Below, piece after piece: positions 13,287 to 23,048 of a stretch of DNA of 64,000 bases. Numbering within the stretch: the first letter of the stretch is position 1; each line of letters starts with the position of its first letter. The notes under the pieces were generated by a model. That model had not been told where the DNA came from and did not search any database. It saw only the letters and a list, made by a program, of their open reading frames with translations. The position numbers and the translations under genes were made by a program. The DNA comes from Leptospira gomenensis (GTDB taxonomy: Bacteria > Spirochaetota > Leptospiria > Leptospirales > Leptospiraceae), in contig NZ_RQFA01000008.1 in NCBI RefSeq assembly GCF_004770155.1, positions 38,375 to 102,374 of the forward strand, given 5' to 3'.

Positions 13287-13970
13287 ATGAAACACGAAAT
13301 ATTATTAAAACCCGATTTTCCCATCGTTCAAGTGCAGCTTGAAAACGGAGAATCTATCCGCGCGGAATCGGGCGCTATGGTCGCGATGAGTCCGGCCGTC
13401 AAGATGACTACCAAAGCAGAAGGGGGATTGTGGGCTTCCGCCAAACGCGCGTTACTCAGCGGAGAATCCTTTTTCCAGAATACGTTTAAAGCCGAAGGCG
13501 GAGGTGGAACCATTTTTTTGACGAGCGCCACACAAGGAGACATCGAATACCGTAAACTCAACGGGGAAGAATTGATCCTCAGTCGCGGAGCGTACGTCGC
13601 CGGTTCCGAATCCTTGGTCATCGACAGCAAATGGGGAGGTTTTAAGGGATTTTTCTCCGGAGAAGGACTTTTCTTTTTGAAGGTAAGCGGCGCGGGAGAT
13701 TTGTTTTTTTCCAGCTTCGGAGCCATTCACACCGTGAACGTGGAAGGTCAATACGTGGTGGATACGGGGCATATCGTAGGTTTCGAAAGTTCTCTCGAAT
13801 ATTCGATTCAGAAAGTAGGCGGACTCAAATCCCTATTCTTGAGCGGGGAGGGACTTGTGGCGGTCTTTTCTGGAAAAGGAAAATTGTATATCCAATCCAG
13901 AAACCAGAACGCATTTGCCGGTTGGGCCAACCAATGGAGAAGGGTGGAGAAATCCTCGTCTTCCAGTTGA
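13287..13970 (+). CDS. AIM24-family protein, copy 3 of 3
   Basis: 227 residues with the same blocks (KPDFPIVQVQLENGESIRAE, SGESFFQNTFKAEGGGG, SGEGLFFLKVSGAGD, VDTGHIVGFESS). A good AAGGAGA ribosome site lies 6 bp before the ATG, the best in the trio. The C-terminal tail is longer and Ser-rich. Last gene of the operon; a 271-bp gap with a hairpin follows before the next gene. Confidence 0.85.
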   Translation: MKHEILLKPDFPIVQVQLENGESIRAESGAMVAMSPAVKMTTKAEGGLWASAKRALLSGESFFQNTFKAEGGGGTIFLTSATQGDIEYRKLNGEELILSRGAYVAGSESLVIDSKWGGFKGFFSGEGLFFLKVSGAGDLFFSSFGAIHTVNVEGQYVVDTGHIVGFESSLEYSIQKVGGLKSLFLSGEGLVAVFSGKGKLYIQSRNQNAFAGWANQWRRVEKSSSSS

Positions 13971-14208
13971 TTCGATTCGGAATGAATCCGGAATTCAGGG
14001 TTCATTCCGAAAATTCAAAACCTATTTTATTCTAGAAATAGAATATTCCAAAAATTGAATCTTTGTAGAAATAACCCGTTCGAGCGCCGATTTTTTTTTT
14101 CAACGCCCCGAATTCCAAACTACGATTCCGGAAAGGCCCGTACGTCTTTTTGGAAAAAACTTCCGACTCAATATCTTACTTGGAAAATCGGAGGTTGCGC
14201 GGAATCTA

Positions 14209-14239
14209 GGGTGAAAATCCAGGGAAAGGAGTTTCACCC
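14209..14239 (+). promoter_or_regulatory. Hairpin presenting the Shine-Dalgarno of the next gene in its loop
   Basis: GGGTGAAA (14209-14216) and TTTCACCC (14232-14239) are perfectly complementary. The 15-nt loop between them contains AAAGGAG, the ribosome site for the ATG at 14242. The stem ends 2 bp before the start codon. Placement suggests translational control in the mRNA leader, or a protein-binding operator. Confidence 0.55.
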
Positions 14240-14241
14240 CG

Positions 14242-14550
14242 ATGAAAAGAATTCTACCGTTTGCCGTCGCCATTTTGCTTTTCGCCCAGAGCGTCTTCGC
14301 CCTTTCGGAAATCGAGCTGTTGTTGATCCAGGAAGCGACCAATCCGGAATTAAAAAAAATCGCTAAGGAATATCTGAACAAAAAAGCGAAAGATCAAAGA
14401 GCTTTAGCGGAAAAATATCAGAGTCTTGCCGATCGAAGCCAGGGCGGTAAGGCCAACAATTCCAATGAAGAACATAAGAAGTATAAAAAGCTGGCCGATC
14501 ATTGCAACGTCGAAGCGCAACGATACGAGGAAGAAGCCGGTAAACTTTGA
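14242..14550 (+). CDS. Small secreted helical protein
   Basis: 102 residues. A signal peptide (MKRILPFAVAILLFAQSVFA) is followed by a charged, Lys/Glu/Ala-rich segment that should be almost entirely alpha-helical or coiled coil (KIAKEYLNKKAKDQRALAEK and onwards). One cysteine (LADHCNVEAQ) in the mature part. Family not recognised. The leader hairpin holding its ribosome site suggests regulated expression. It is separated by 271 bp from the AIM24 operon and by 228 bp from the next lipoprotein gene, so it is probably its own unit. Confidence 0.75.
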   Translation: MKRILPFAVAILLFAQSVFALSEIELLLIQEATNPELKKIAKEYLNKKAKDQRALAEKYQSLADRSQGGKANNSNEEHKKYKKLADHCNVEAQRYEEEAGKL

Positions 14551-14778
14551 CTTTAATCGGACGGAAAGTGTTTCGGGTTTCGGATCGATCGCAAAATCTT
14601 CTCAAAAGGCGGATCGGTCGTCGGGTCGGTATTTCCGAATCATTTAGGGATTCCCCTCATTTCGGGGTTTCCCCTATGGACAAAGATTAGGATTCGATTA
14701 CACTGAAACGGATTCTTTTTCCCGTTCTGCTATGTCCGGTCGTAGCGGAGTTTCGGGATCGTATGGAAGGGAGCTTGT

Positions 14779-15087
14779 ATGTTGATCAAAAGCCGATTTG
14801 CGATTCGAATCTTGCCGCTGACGATTTCCGTTTTTCTCTTTGGAATCGGTTGTATGACGTATCCGCACCGTTATGACGAGGACTGTACTGCTGCGGGTTC
14901 GGACGCGTGCGGAGGATATAGAGGGTATTATTCCCCTTACGGTTTTCAAAACCAATACGGATATCCGAGGTATTACAGACAATACCCCCGCTATTACAAT
15001 AACGGAGGAGGTTCCCATCACAATCCGTTTCACGTTCCTTCCGGAAGATATCACAACCTGGGACGTCCGAGCAAGTGGAAGCTCTGA
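14779..15087 (+). CDS. Small Tyr/Gly-rich lipoprotein
   Basis: 102 residues. Signal peptide with lipobox FGIGC (Cys25) and a GGGAG ribosome site 6 bp before the ATG. The mature part has very low complexity, dominated by Tyr, Gly, Asn, Pro and Arg (GYYSPYGFQNQYGYPRYYRQ). It also has two further cysteines soon after the lipidated one. Such composition fits a disordered, surface-exposed or wall-associated tail. I do not recognise a family. Confidence 0.7.
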   Translation: MLIKSRFAIRILPLTISVFLFGIGCMTYPHRYDEDCTAAGSDACGGYRGYYSPYGFQNQYGYPRYYRQYPRYYNNGGGSHHNPFHVPSGRYHNLGRPSKWKL

Positions 15088-15153
15088 CGAAGGTAGTAGG
15101 AACCATTGGTGTTTCGTATCCTCTACTCTAAGAAATCGTTTTTTCGGCGAAGC

Positions 15154-16473
15154 TCAAGTCCTACCCGGATAACCGATTACATCCATAAAAGCGGAAACCG
15201 AAAACACCGCCTTGCCCGGGCCGGGTTCTCCGTATCCAGGAGGAACGGGTAAATTATACTTTTCGAATGTAGCTTTCCAAACGGTAAGAAGTTCGCAGAA
15301 ATATTCCAAAGGTGGCCCCGCTTGTGTTCCTAAGGTGGTATACGGTTCGGGGCACCATGCGGTGAACCGGGGCATGATTCCCTTGGACATAAAAAAATCC
15401 AGACCTTCTCCCGTGGATTGGATCGCTTCGGCGACGGTCGAAAAGCCGTACGGTTTGGAAAGTTCCACTCCCCCCACGAAATTCGGAATCACGTAGGAAG
15501 GACCGAAAACTTCCGCAGAATCCACGACTCTTCGGATCCAGTTGTCCCTTCCTATGTAGGCTTCCTTACCGGGGCAGATTTTTTGGAATAAATTCTTATC
15601 CCAGACTTCGTAGTTCGGGTGATAGACTTGGATTCCAGCATCTTTGAACTTTTTACAATCTTCGATTTCCCAGGCTTGAGAAACGATTTTTCCCATCCAT
15701 CGACCCGGGAATCTGGATTCGATGGCTTGGGCATACTCGAGATAAAAGTCGATTTCGTTTTTTTTCTTGAGCGATGTGATCACACTTCCGCCGGTGATCG
15801 TATAGACCTTGGCGATTTGATCCTCCGCGTCGATCCAGGACAAGACTTCGAGAATGTCTTCCACGTCCTTGACTCCCGTATACGGACGTCCTGCGTTTTT
15901 CTGCTGACGATAGTTGTGATTGATATCGCAATACGCGCATTCTTCTTCCTTTCCGAAGTATTGGCAGTTTCTAAAAACGGTGAGATAGATGAGATATCCC
16001 CATTCGATTACCGGAGCGATTTCCCCCGGTATTTTTCCGTTTTTGGTTTTGTGACGATACCAGGCGGGAAGCGGGGGGAATTCCACGTTTCCCAAGAATG
16101 TCTCTCCCAGGTATAAGGAAGGTTTTCCTTCCGGAGATTTTTTAACCTTATACGGTGAGTTCGGATTGTTGCGAGTGGAGATGACCGTGGGGAGGAGCTG
16201 GAAATGTCCTCCTGAAATCTTAATTTCTTCGGGAGCTTTGACGTCGGCGCCTTCCCCCAATTCCGAAAGCGGAATATGATCAAAGGAGAATATAAAATAA
16301 TCCTTGGTTTTGTATTCGCCCGAAACCTCGAAGGCCTCTTTGAGAAAGTGAATTCCTTGTCTGAGGATGTCCTGCTTTACGATCGACTCCATGGGAATCG
16401 ATTTGTATTTTCTTTCCATTTCCTCTAAGAGGGGAATCGTGGAACTTTGGCGGATTGAGTCGGTGGCTTCCAT
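15154..16473 (-). CDS. Radical SAM protein with CX8CX2C cluster motif
   Basis: 439 residues. A TIM-barrel radical SAM core is suggested by three clustered cysteines at about residues 170, 179 and 182 (NCQYFGKEEECAYC), spacing CX8CX2C instead of the usual CX3CX2C, followed by a TITGGSVIT segment that corresponds to the SAM-binding GGE-like strand. The N-terminal 165 residues form a separate domain of unknown role. No RiPP precursor or partner enzyme is visible beside it, so its substrate is unknown. The gene is on its own strand between a plus-strand lipoprotein gene and a divergent sugar dehydrogenase gene (164 bp of intergenic space). Confidence 0.82.
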   Translation of the reverse strand: MEATDSIRQSSTIPLLEEMERKYKSIPMESIVKQDILRQGIHFLKEAFEVSGEYKTKDYFIFSFDHIPLSELGEGADVKAPEEIKISGGHFQLLPTVISTRNNPNSPYKVKKSPEGKPSLYLGETFLGNVEFPPLPAWYRHKTKNGKIPGEIAPVIEWGYLIYLTVFRNCQYFGKEEECAYCDINHNYRQQKNAGRPYTGVKDVEDILEVLSWIDAEDQIAKVYTITGGSVITSLKKKNEIDFYLEYAQAIESRFPGRWMGKIVSQAWEIEDCKKFKDAGIQVYHPNYEVWDKNLFQKICPGKEAYIGRDNWIRRVVDSAEVFGPSYVIPNFVGGVELSKPYGFSTVAEAIQSTGEGLDFFMSKGIMPRFTAWCPEPYTTLGTQAGPPLEYFCELLTVWKATFEKYNLPVPPGYGEPGPGKAVFSVSAFMDVIGYPGRT

Positions 16474-16637
16474 TTCTAATTAGACAAACTCTCCGGGGGA
16501 ACCGAAATTACGATCCCTTTTTCCGGGGAATGGAATCGAAATCTCGAACCGGTCGGTTTCGTTGTTTGTCTGTTTCGTCGAGCGATCCGTTTTAGAATTC
16601 GGTTTGACCCTTGTCTCGGAGCGGATAGGAAAGACGC

Positions 16638-17912
16638 ATGTTTTTTATCCGTTTCGGGAATGTTCCCGTTTATGCCGTGTTTTCAAATACGTTCCATCGT
16701 TCGTTTTCGTTTTTCATTTTGGCCTGGGTGTTTGTTTGGACCGGAATTTTTTTCCAGGCGGATTCCAGGCCTAACCTCGGAAAAACGACAGCTGCTTCAA
16801 AACAGAAACGGGAAACCGTCGTAATTCCCACCTATAAAAAAGTGGTCGAGGGTTTGCACGAGCCGACGGACATACAATTTTTCCCCGGCTCCTCGACGCG
16901 GATGCTGGTTTTGGAAAAACGGGGAAGGATCGTGGAAGTAGAATGGAAGGGGAAAGATCCGTCCTCGTCTGAAGCCGTCCAAACCGTTCGGGCCGATTTC
17001 ACCGGTCAGGTAGAAACCCGCTCCGAAGAAGGGTTACTCGGACTTGCATTTTCTCCCGATTTCGGAAAAGATTCCCGGGTTTATGTGCACGTCATCGTAA
17101 AGGAAAACGGAAAGGATTATTCCAAAATTTTAGAATTCGAATGGAAGCCAGAGACTTCCCTCCGTCTGGAGGACGCCAAGAGGACCTTGGTGAAATTAGA
17201 ACAACCGTATTCCAATCACAACGGAGGACAGATCGCCTTTGGACCGGATCGAAAGTTATACATAGGATTCGGAGACGGAGGAGGAAGGGACGATCCGTTC
17301 CGAAACGGACAAAACCCGGGCACGTTGTTGGGAAAACTTCTCCGAATCGAACCGAATTCAAAATCGGGAGGCGTATCTTATAAAATTCCGTCGGACAATC
17401 CCTTTGTAAATCGACCCGGTTTTTTGCCGGAAATTTGGGCTTACGGACTTCGAAATCCTTGGAGATTTTCCTTCGACTCTTGGAATGGGGATTTGTATTT
17501 GGCCGATGTGGGTCAGGACGAATACGAAGAAATCGATCTGATTCGGAAAGGCGGGAACTACGGCTGGAATATCAAAGAAGGATTTCACTGTTTTCGGAAC
17601 CATTCGGATTGTAAAAATTCCGAAATTATAAATCCGGTGTATGAATATACCCATCGAGAAGGTCAGTCGATCACGGGCGGTTTCGTCTACCGGGGAAAAC
17701 GTTTGCCGGTCCTTTTTGGCTCCTATTTGTATGCTGATTTTGTGACCGGAAAGATCTGGTCCTTGCGTTTGGAAGGGGGAAAGAAGGTTTCCCATAGTCT
17801 CCTATTTCGGGTCCCTTTCCAAATCAGCACATTTGGTCAGGATGCGTCCGGAGAAGTGTATTTCGCCGACTTTGGTGGTGGAAATATCTTTCAAATCATA
17901 AAAAAAAATTGA
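16638..17912 (+). CDS. PQQ-dependent sugar dehydrogenase-like, exported
   Basis: 424 residues with a hydrophobic N-terminal segment (residues about 20-38) acting as signal or anchor. The beta-propeller of the soluble glucose/aldose dehydrogenase family (GSDH/Asd/Yli-type) follows: HEPTDIQF, EEGLLGLAFSPDF, HNGGQIAFGPDRKLYIGFGD, RNPWRFSFD and ADVGQDEYEEID. Members oxidise sugars in the periplasm with PQQ, passing electrons to the respiratory chain; whether PQQ is made here cannot be seen. AGGAAAG lies just before the ATG. An alternative is a non-enzymatic hedgehog-interacting-protein-like propeller. It is followed 101 bp later by the LipL45-like gene. Confidence 0.85.
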   Translation: MFFIRFGNVPVYAVFSNTFHRSFSFFILAWVFVWTGIFFQADSRPNLGKTTAASKQKRETVVIPTYKKVVEGLHEPTDIQFFPGSSTRMLVLEKRGRIVEVEWKGKDPSSSEAVQTVRADFTGQVETRSEEGLLGLAFSPDFGKDSRVYVHVIVKENGKDYSKILEFEWKPETSLRLEDAKRTLVKLEQPYSNHNGGQIAFGPDRKLYIGFGDGGGRDDPFRNGQNPGTLLGKLLRIEPNSKSGGVSYKIPSDNPFVNRPGFLPEIWAYGLRNPWRFSFDSWNGDLYLADVGQDEYEEIDLIRKGGNYGWNIKEGFHCFRNHSDCKNSEIINPVYEYTHREGQSITGGFVYRGKRLPVLFGSYLYADFVTGKIWSLRLEGGKKVSHSLLFRVPFQISTFGQDASGEVYFADFGGGNIFQIIKKN

Positions 17913-18013
17913 AAGATTTGGAAAAACCGATTCCATTGTCTGTTGTGTGAACAATAGATAGAGGCTGCCACCACCGCAGTCCTGTTATCAATTCAATCAT
18001 AAGGAATATGGGT

Positions 18014-19192
<1,179 letters not shown>

Positions 19193-19210
19193 TACCTGAA
19201 ATCAGGTGGA

Positions 19211-19241
19211 AAAAACCCGGGCTTTAAAACCCCGGGTTTTT
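19211..19241 (+). terminator. Intrinsic terminator after the LipL45-like gene
   Basis: Perfect 11-bp inverted repeat AAAAACCCGGG / CCCGGGTTTTT around a 9-nt loop, 30 bp after the stop codon. The A and T flanks let it work in both directions. Confidence 0.9.
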
Positions 19242-19580
19242 CTCTGTACGGATTTCGATTCGTAATACGGGACTCTATACGGATCGATTCGTATTCGCGG
19301 GTCCGGCTTTTTTTTGAATTCTTTTTCGGAGTTTCGTTTCGCCGGATTCTCCGGTTTTTTATGGCTCGCTTCCGATTGACGTAGAGTTGGATGGATTTTT
19401 TACGTTCGTAATTGAGATCGTTTCGTTTTTAATCCGCGGTGATCGGAAATGGTTCGGATCGGTTCGGTTCGGATCGGATCGGATCGGATCGGATCGGATC
19501 GGATCGGGCGTAAGTAAAGTTCGTTTTTTGAATATTCGAAAAATTGAATTCAGTTTCCTACAAAACTCTGTTTTTTCCTT
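19242..19580. other. Gap with no recognised gene between lipL45-like and the lipA operon
   Basis: After the terminator, about 340 bp carry no convincing gene. A run of GGATC/GGTTC pentamers at 19451-19505 is the only structure; the rest is T-rich. It lies between convergent transcription units. Confidence 0.6.
19451..19505. repeat. Pentanucleotide tandem repeat (GGATC/GGTTC)n
   Basis: Eleven consecutive 5-bp units: GGTTC, GGATC, GGTTC, GGTTC, then seven GGATC in a row. Every GGATC unit holds a GATC tetramer. Intergenic; not translated in any supported gene. Confidence 0.95.
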
Positions 19581-19867
<287 letters not shown>

Positions 19868-19880
<13 letters not shown>

Positions 19881-20773
19881 TCTACTTGTTCGTCCGCGTG
19901 ATAGGAACTGCGTACTAAAGGACCGGAAAAAACCCCTTTGAAGCCGATGGACTTTCCGTATATTCGTAATTCCTGAAATACTTCCGGAAGCACGTATTCC
20001 TTCACGGGTAAATGTGTGGACGTCGGTTGCAAATATTGACCCAAGGTCAAAAGGGAAACCCCGGTCGATACAAGGTCGCGCATACATTCTTTTACTTCCT
20101 CAAACGATTCTCCCATACCTAAGATCAAACCGCTTTTCGTTAAAAAGCCGCGATCGGAAGCGATCTTTAAAACTTCCAAAGAACGTTCGTATTTTTTCTG
20201 AGGAGCGACTTCCGGAAAAAGCCGTCGTACCGTTTCCAGATTGTGATTGAATACGTCGGGTCTACTTCTGAATACGATTTCCAAAGACTCCGGTTTTGCC
20301 TTAAAGTCGGGAACCAAAAGTTCGATCTTACATTCGGGTAATCCCTTTCGGATTTTTAAAACTGTTTCCTCAAAATGGGAAGCTCCTCCGTCCTCTAAGT
20401 CGTCCCGATTGACCGCGGTGATCACTACGTGTTTGAGGCCGAGTGCGATTGCGGATTCCGCGACCCGTCCTGGTTCTCCCGAATCCAAGGGGAGAGGTTT
20501 TCCGGAGGCTACGTCGCAATAGGAACAACGGCGAGTGCAGATATCTCCGCCCAACATATACGTCGCCGTTTTTCGCGACCAACAATGATTGAGGTTGGGA
20601 CAGGAGGCACTTTCGCAAACGGTATGCAGTTTTTTTTCTTCCAGGGAATCGCGGACGAGCGCGACCGAATCGTTTTGCGGATCGGGAAAGCGGAGTTTCA
20701 CCTTCAGCCAATCCGGTTTTTTCGGGGCTTCGATTTGGGAACGAGTACGCGGCTTTTTTTTGAGAGGGTTCAT
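19868..20773 (-). CDS. lipA: Lipoyl synthase
   Basis: 301 residues. LipA is a radical SAM enzyme that inserts two sulfurs into octanoyl groups on E2/GcvH proteins. Both [4Fe-4S] clusters are seen: the auxiliary motif CESASCPNLNHC (CX4CX5C) near residue 53 and the SAM motif CTRRCSYC (CX3CX2C) near 78. The conserved C-terminal RSSYHAD supplies the serine ligand of the auxiliary cluster. VITAVNRDDLEDGGA is also family-specific. Full length. The downstream small gene overlaps it by 13 bp. It diverges from the pseudouridine synthase gene. Confidence 0.97.
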
Positions 20774-20861
20774 AGTTTACGGAACGGGGACGTTTTTCAT
20801 CCGCCCTCTATCCTGAACGAAGGAAGGATCCGGTCAACGAAAGTTTTCGGTAGAAGAATTT

Positions 20862-21626
20862 TTGAATCTTTTTGAAATGGAAGAATCCATGTCGGCCCCG
20901 GATGAATTCAAAGAGAAGGAAGGAATTCGAATCAATCGTTTTCTGGCGGATTGTGGATTAGGTTCCAGAAGAAAAACGGAGGAATTGGTTCTTAGCGGAG
21001 GAATTACGATCAACGGAAAAATCGTGACTTCACTGGCGACGCGGGTTCGTCCCGGCGTGGACCGAGTGACTTACAAAGGGGAAACGATTCTTCCTCTTTC
21101 GGAATCTCCCAAACTTCTGATTCTCAACAAACCCGCCGGTTATCTTTGTTCGCACCGAGATCGGTTTCACGAAAAAACCGTTTTCTCCCTTTTGCCGGAA
21201 TCGTATCGTCATTATAAAATCGCCGGACGTTTGGATCTGAATTCCAGAGGGCTTTTGCTTCTTACCAACGACGGGGATTTGGCTCAAAAAATTTCGCATC
21301 CTTCCCAGGGTTCCGAAAAGGAATATCTGGTTTGGCTTCGGGATGATCCGGGAGAAAAGAACATCCGGCTCGAGTTTCAAAAAGGGATTTTGGATGCCGG
21401 GGAAATTCTGCGTGCAAAGATGGTTAAACTTCTTCCCGGGTCTTCGTGTGTATATCGTGTGGTTCTCGGAGAAGGTAAAAAAAGACAAATCCGAAGAATG
21501 TTTCAAACGTCCGGGACAAGGGTTTTGGATTTGCAGAGGATTCGAGTCGGTTCGATCGAGTTGGAAAAACTGAATCTCAAAGAAGGGGAATTCCTTCTCA
21601 GAGACGCAGACGAGGTTTGGGAATGA
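20862..21626 (+). CDS. RsuA/RluB/E/F-family rRNA pseudouridine synthase
   Basis: 254 residues. An N-terminal S4 RNA-binding domain (IRINRFLADCGLGSRRKTEE) is followed by the catalytic core with GRLDLNSRGLLLLTNDGDL, which includes the catalytic Asp. The later GKKRQIRRMFQ segment is typical of the RsuA/RluB group. It isomerises a uridine in ribosomal RNA; which one cannot be told (RluB-type 23S target is the best guess). The start could be TTG 20862, ATG 20877 or ATG 20889; the S4 domain begins after all three. Its stop overlaps the MBOAT start (ATGA), so the two are translationally coupled. Confidence 0.88.
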   Translation: MNLFEMEESMSAPDEFKEKEGIRINRFLADCGLGSRRKTEELVLSGGITINGKIVTSLATRVRPGVDRVTYKGETILPLSESPKLLILNKPAGYLCSHRDRFHEKTVFSLLPESYRHYKIAGRLDLNSRGLLLLTNDGDLAQKISHPSQGSEKEYLVWLRDDPGEKNIRLEFQKGILDAGEILRAKMVKLLPGSSCVYRVVLGEGKKRQIRRMFQTSGTRVLDLQRIRVGSIELEKLNLKEGEFLLRDADEVWE

Positions 21627-23041
21627 ATTTTATCAGTATTGAGTTTCTTTTATTTTTTCTAATCTTTTATCTGATTTATTGGAATATTCCGGAAAAAAGT
21701 AGAAAGTATCTTTTGATCGGCGGGTCCGCCGTTTTTTATTCCTTCTTCAGCTTCAATTTTCTGATTCATTTGATCGCGGTTGTAGTCGCCAACTGGGCGT
21801 TATACGCTTACTTCCGCGAAAAAAGCTGGTACGTAAAATCCGCGGTCGTTCTGAATCTGTTCAACCTCGGTTTATTCAAATATTTTTATTTACTCATGCA
21901 GTTTGTCGGATTCGCGTTTTCCATACCGGCCCTCCAACAAAAAACTGCACTGGACGCAAAGTTGTCCTCTCTGTTCGGAGTGGCCGGGTTCGAAGTGCTT
22001 CTTCCAGCGACGATCAGCTATTACACGTTTCAATTGATCTCTTTGGCGGTGGATTCCAAACGTTCCGACTTCTCCAGAGAAATCACTTTGTCCGGGATTT
22101 TCTCGTTCGTGTTCTTTTTTCCGGTGATGATCGCCGGTCCGATCCTTCGTTACGAACAGGTTTGCGATCAGTGGGAGCGCCCGTACCTGACTCCTTCCAA
22201 GCTGACGGAAGGTCTTTGGCTATTTTTGCGGGGTCTCGTCAAAAAGGGACTTTTGTCCGCGGCGGTTCTTCCTTTGATCGCTCCGATTTTTCTTTCACCG
22301 GGAGAATATTCCGGAACGGCGCTTCTATTGACTTGTTTTCTTTTCGCGCTCAATCTGTACTTCGATTTTTCCGGTCTGACGGACATGGCGCGCGGTTTGG
22401 GAAAATTGATGGGGTTCGATCTTCCGGAAAATTTTAAGGCTCCGTTTTTTTTCCAGAGTTTCGGAGATTTATGGAGGAGATGGCATCTAACGTTTTCCTA
22501 TTGGATCCGAGACTACATCTACATTCCTTTGGGAGGTTCTCGTAAGGGAGAATGGAGGACGGCGATCAACTTTTTAATCACGTTTATGCTCGGCGGACTT
22601 TGGCACGGGGCAAGTCTGAACTTTCTTTTTTGGGGATTATTGACGGGAACGTATTTATCGTTGGAGCGTTTGTTCGAGGTTCAAAAATGGAAAGTTCTAC
22701 CGGAGATTCCGTATCTCAAACCGGGGATCCGTTATCTTTTCGTTCTACTCGTGTATTCGATTTCCTGGACTTTCTTTTTCACTCCCGATTTTAATTCCGC
22801 GGTTTCTTCGGTCGCGCGAATTCTTTCCTTTCAGGGAGGAAGATCCCTGAGCGGATTGGAAACCGGTTTTTATATGCTTTTATTCGTGATCGCTTTTCAC
22901 GTCTCGGAGGAATGGCCGGAACGTTTTTCCGTGCCCGAAAAATGGAGGATCCGTCTTTTGCCCGTTTTGGGGATTTTGATTTTGTTCGTAATGGTCGGAA
23001 TGAGCGCGGGTAACGCGGACTTTTTCTATTCAAGGTTTTAA
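21623..23041 (+). CDS. MBOAT-family membrane O-acyltransferase, cassette 1
   Basis: 472 residues, about ten or more membrane segments. Family hallmarks: LPATISYYTFQLISLAVD, DFSGLTDMARGLGKLMGFDLP followed by NFKAPF, WRRWHLTFSYWIRDYIYIPLGG and the catalytic-His motif GGLWHGASLNFLFWG. This is the AlgI/PatA/DltB-like branch, which moves acyl (often acetyl) groups from the cytoplasm to extracytoplasmic glycans. The ATG at 21623 overlaps the upstream stop as ATGA. The DUF1574 gene begins 7 bp downstream, the same order as in cassette 2 at 49.9 kb. The two MBOAT proteins are clear paralogues (identical or near-identical in all blocks above). Confidence 0.92.
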   Translation: MNFISIEFLLFFLIFYLIYWNIPEKSRKYLLIGGSAVFYSFFSFNFLIHLIAVVVANWALYAYFREKSWYVKSAVVLNLFNLGLFKYFYLLMQFVGFAFSIPALQQKTALDAKLSSLFGVAGFEVLLPATISYYTFQLISLAVDSKRSDFSREITLSGIFSFVFFFPVMIAGPILRYEQVCDQWERPYLTPSKLTEGLWLFLRGLVKKGLLSAAVLPLIAPIFLSPGEYSGTALLLTCFLFALNLYFDFSGLTDMARGLGKLMGFDLPENFKAPFFFQSFGDLWRRWHLTFSYWIRDYIYIPLGGSRKGEWRTAINFLITFMLGGLWHGASLNFLFWGLLTGTYLSLERLFEVQKWKVLPEIPYLKPGIRYLFVLLVYSISWTFFFTPDFNSAVSSVARILSFQGGRSLSGLETGFYMLLFVIAFHVSEEWPERFSVPEKWRIRLLPVLGILILFVMVGMSAGNADFFYSRF

Positions 23042-23048
23042 GAATATT

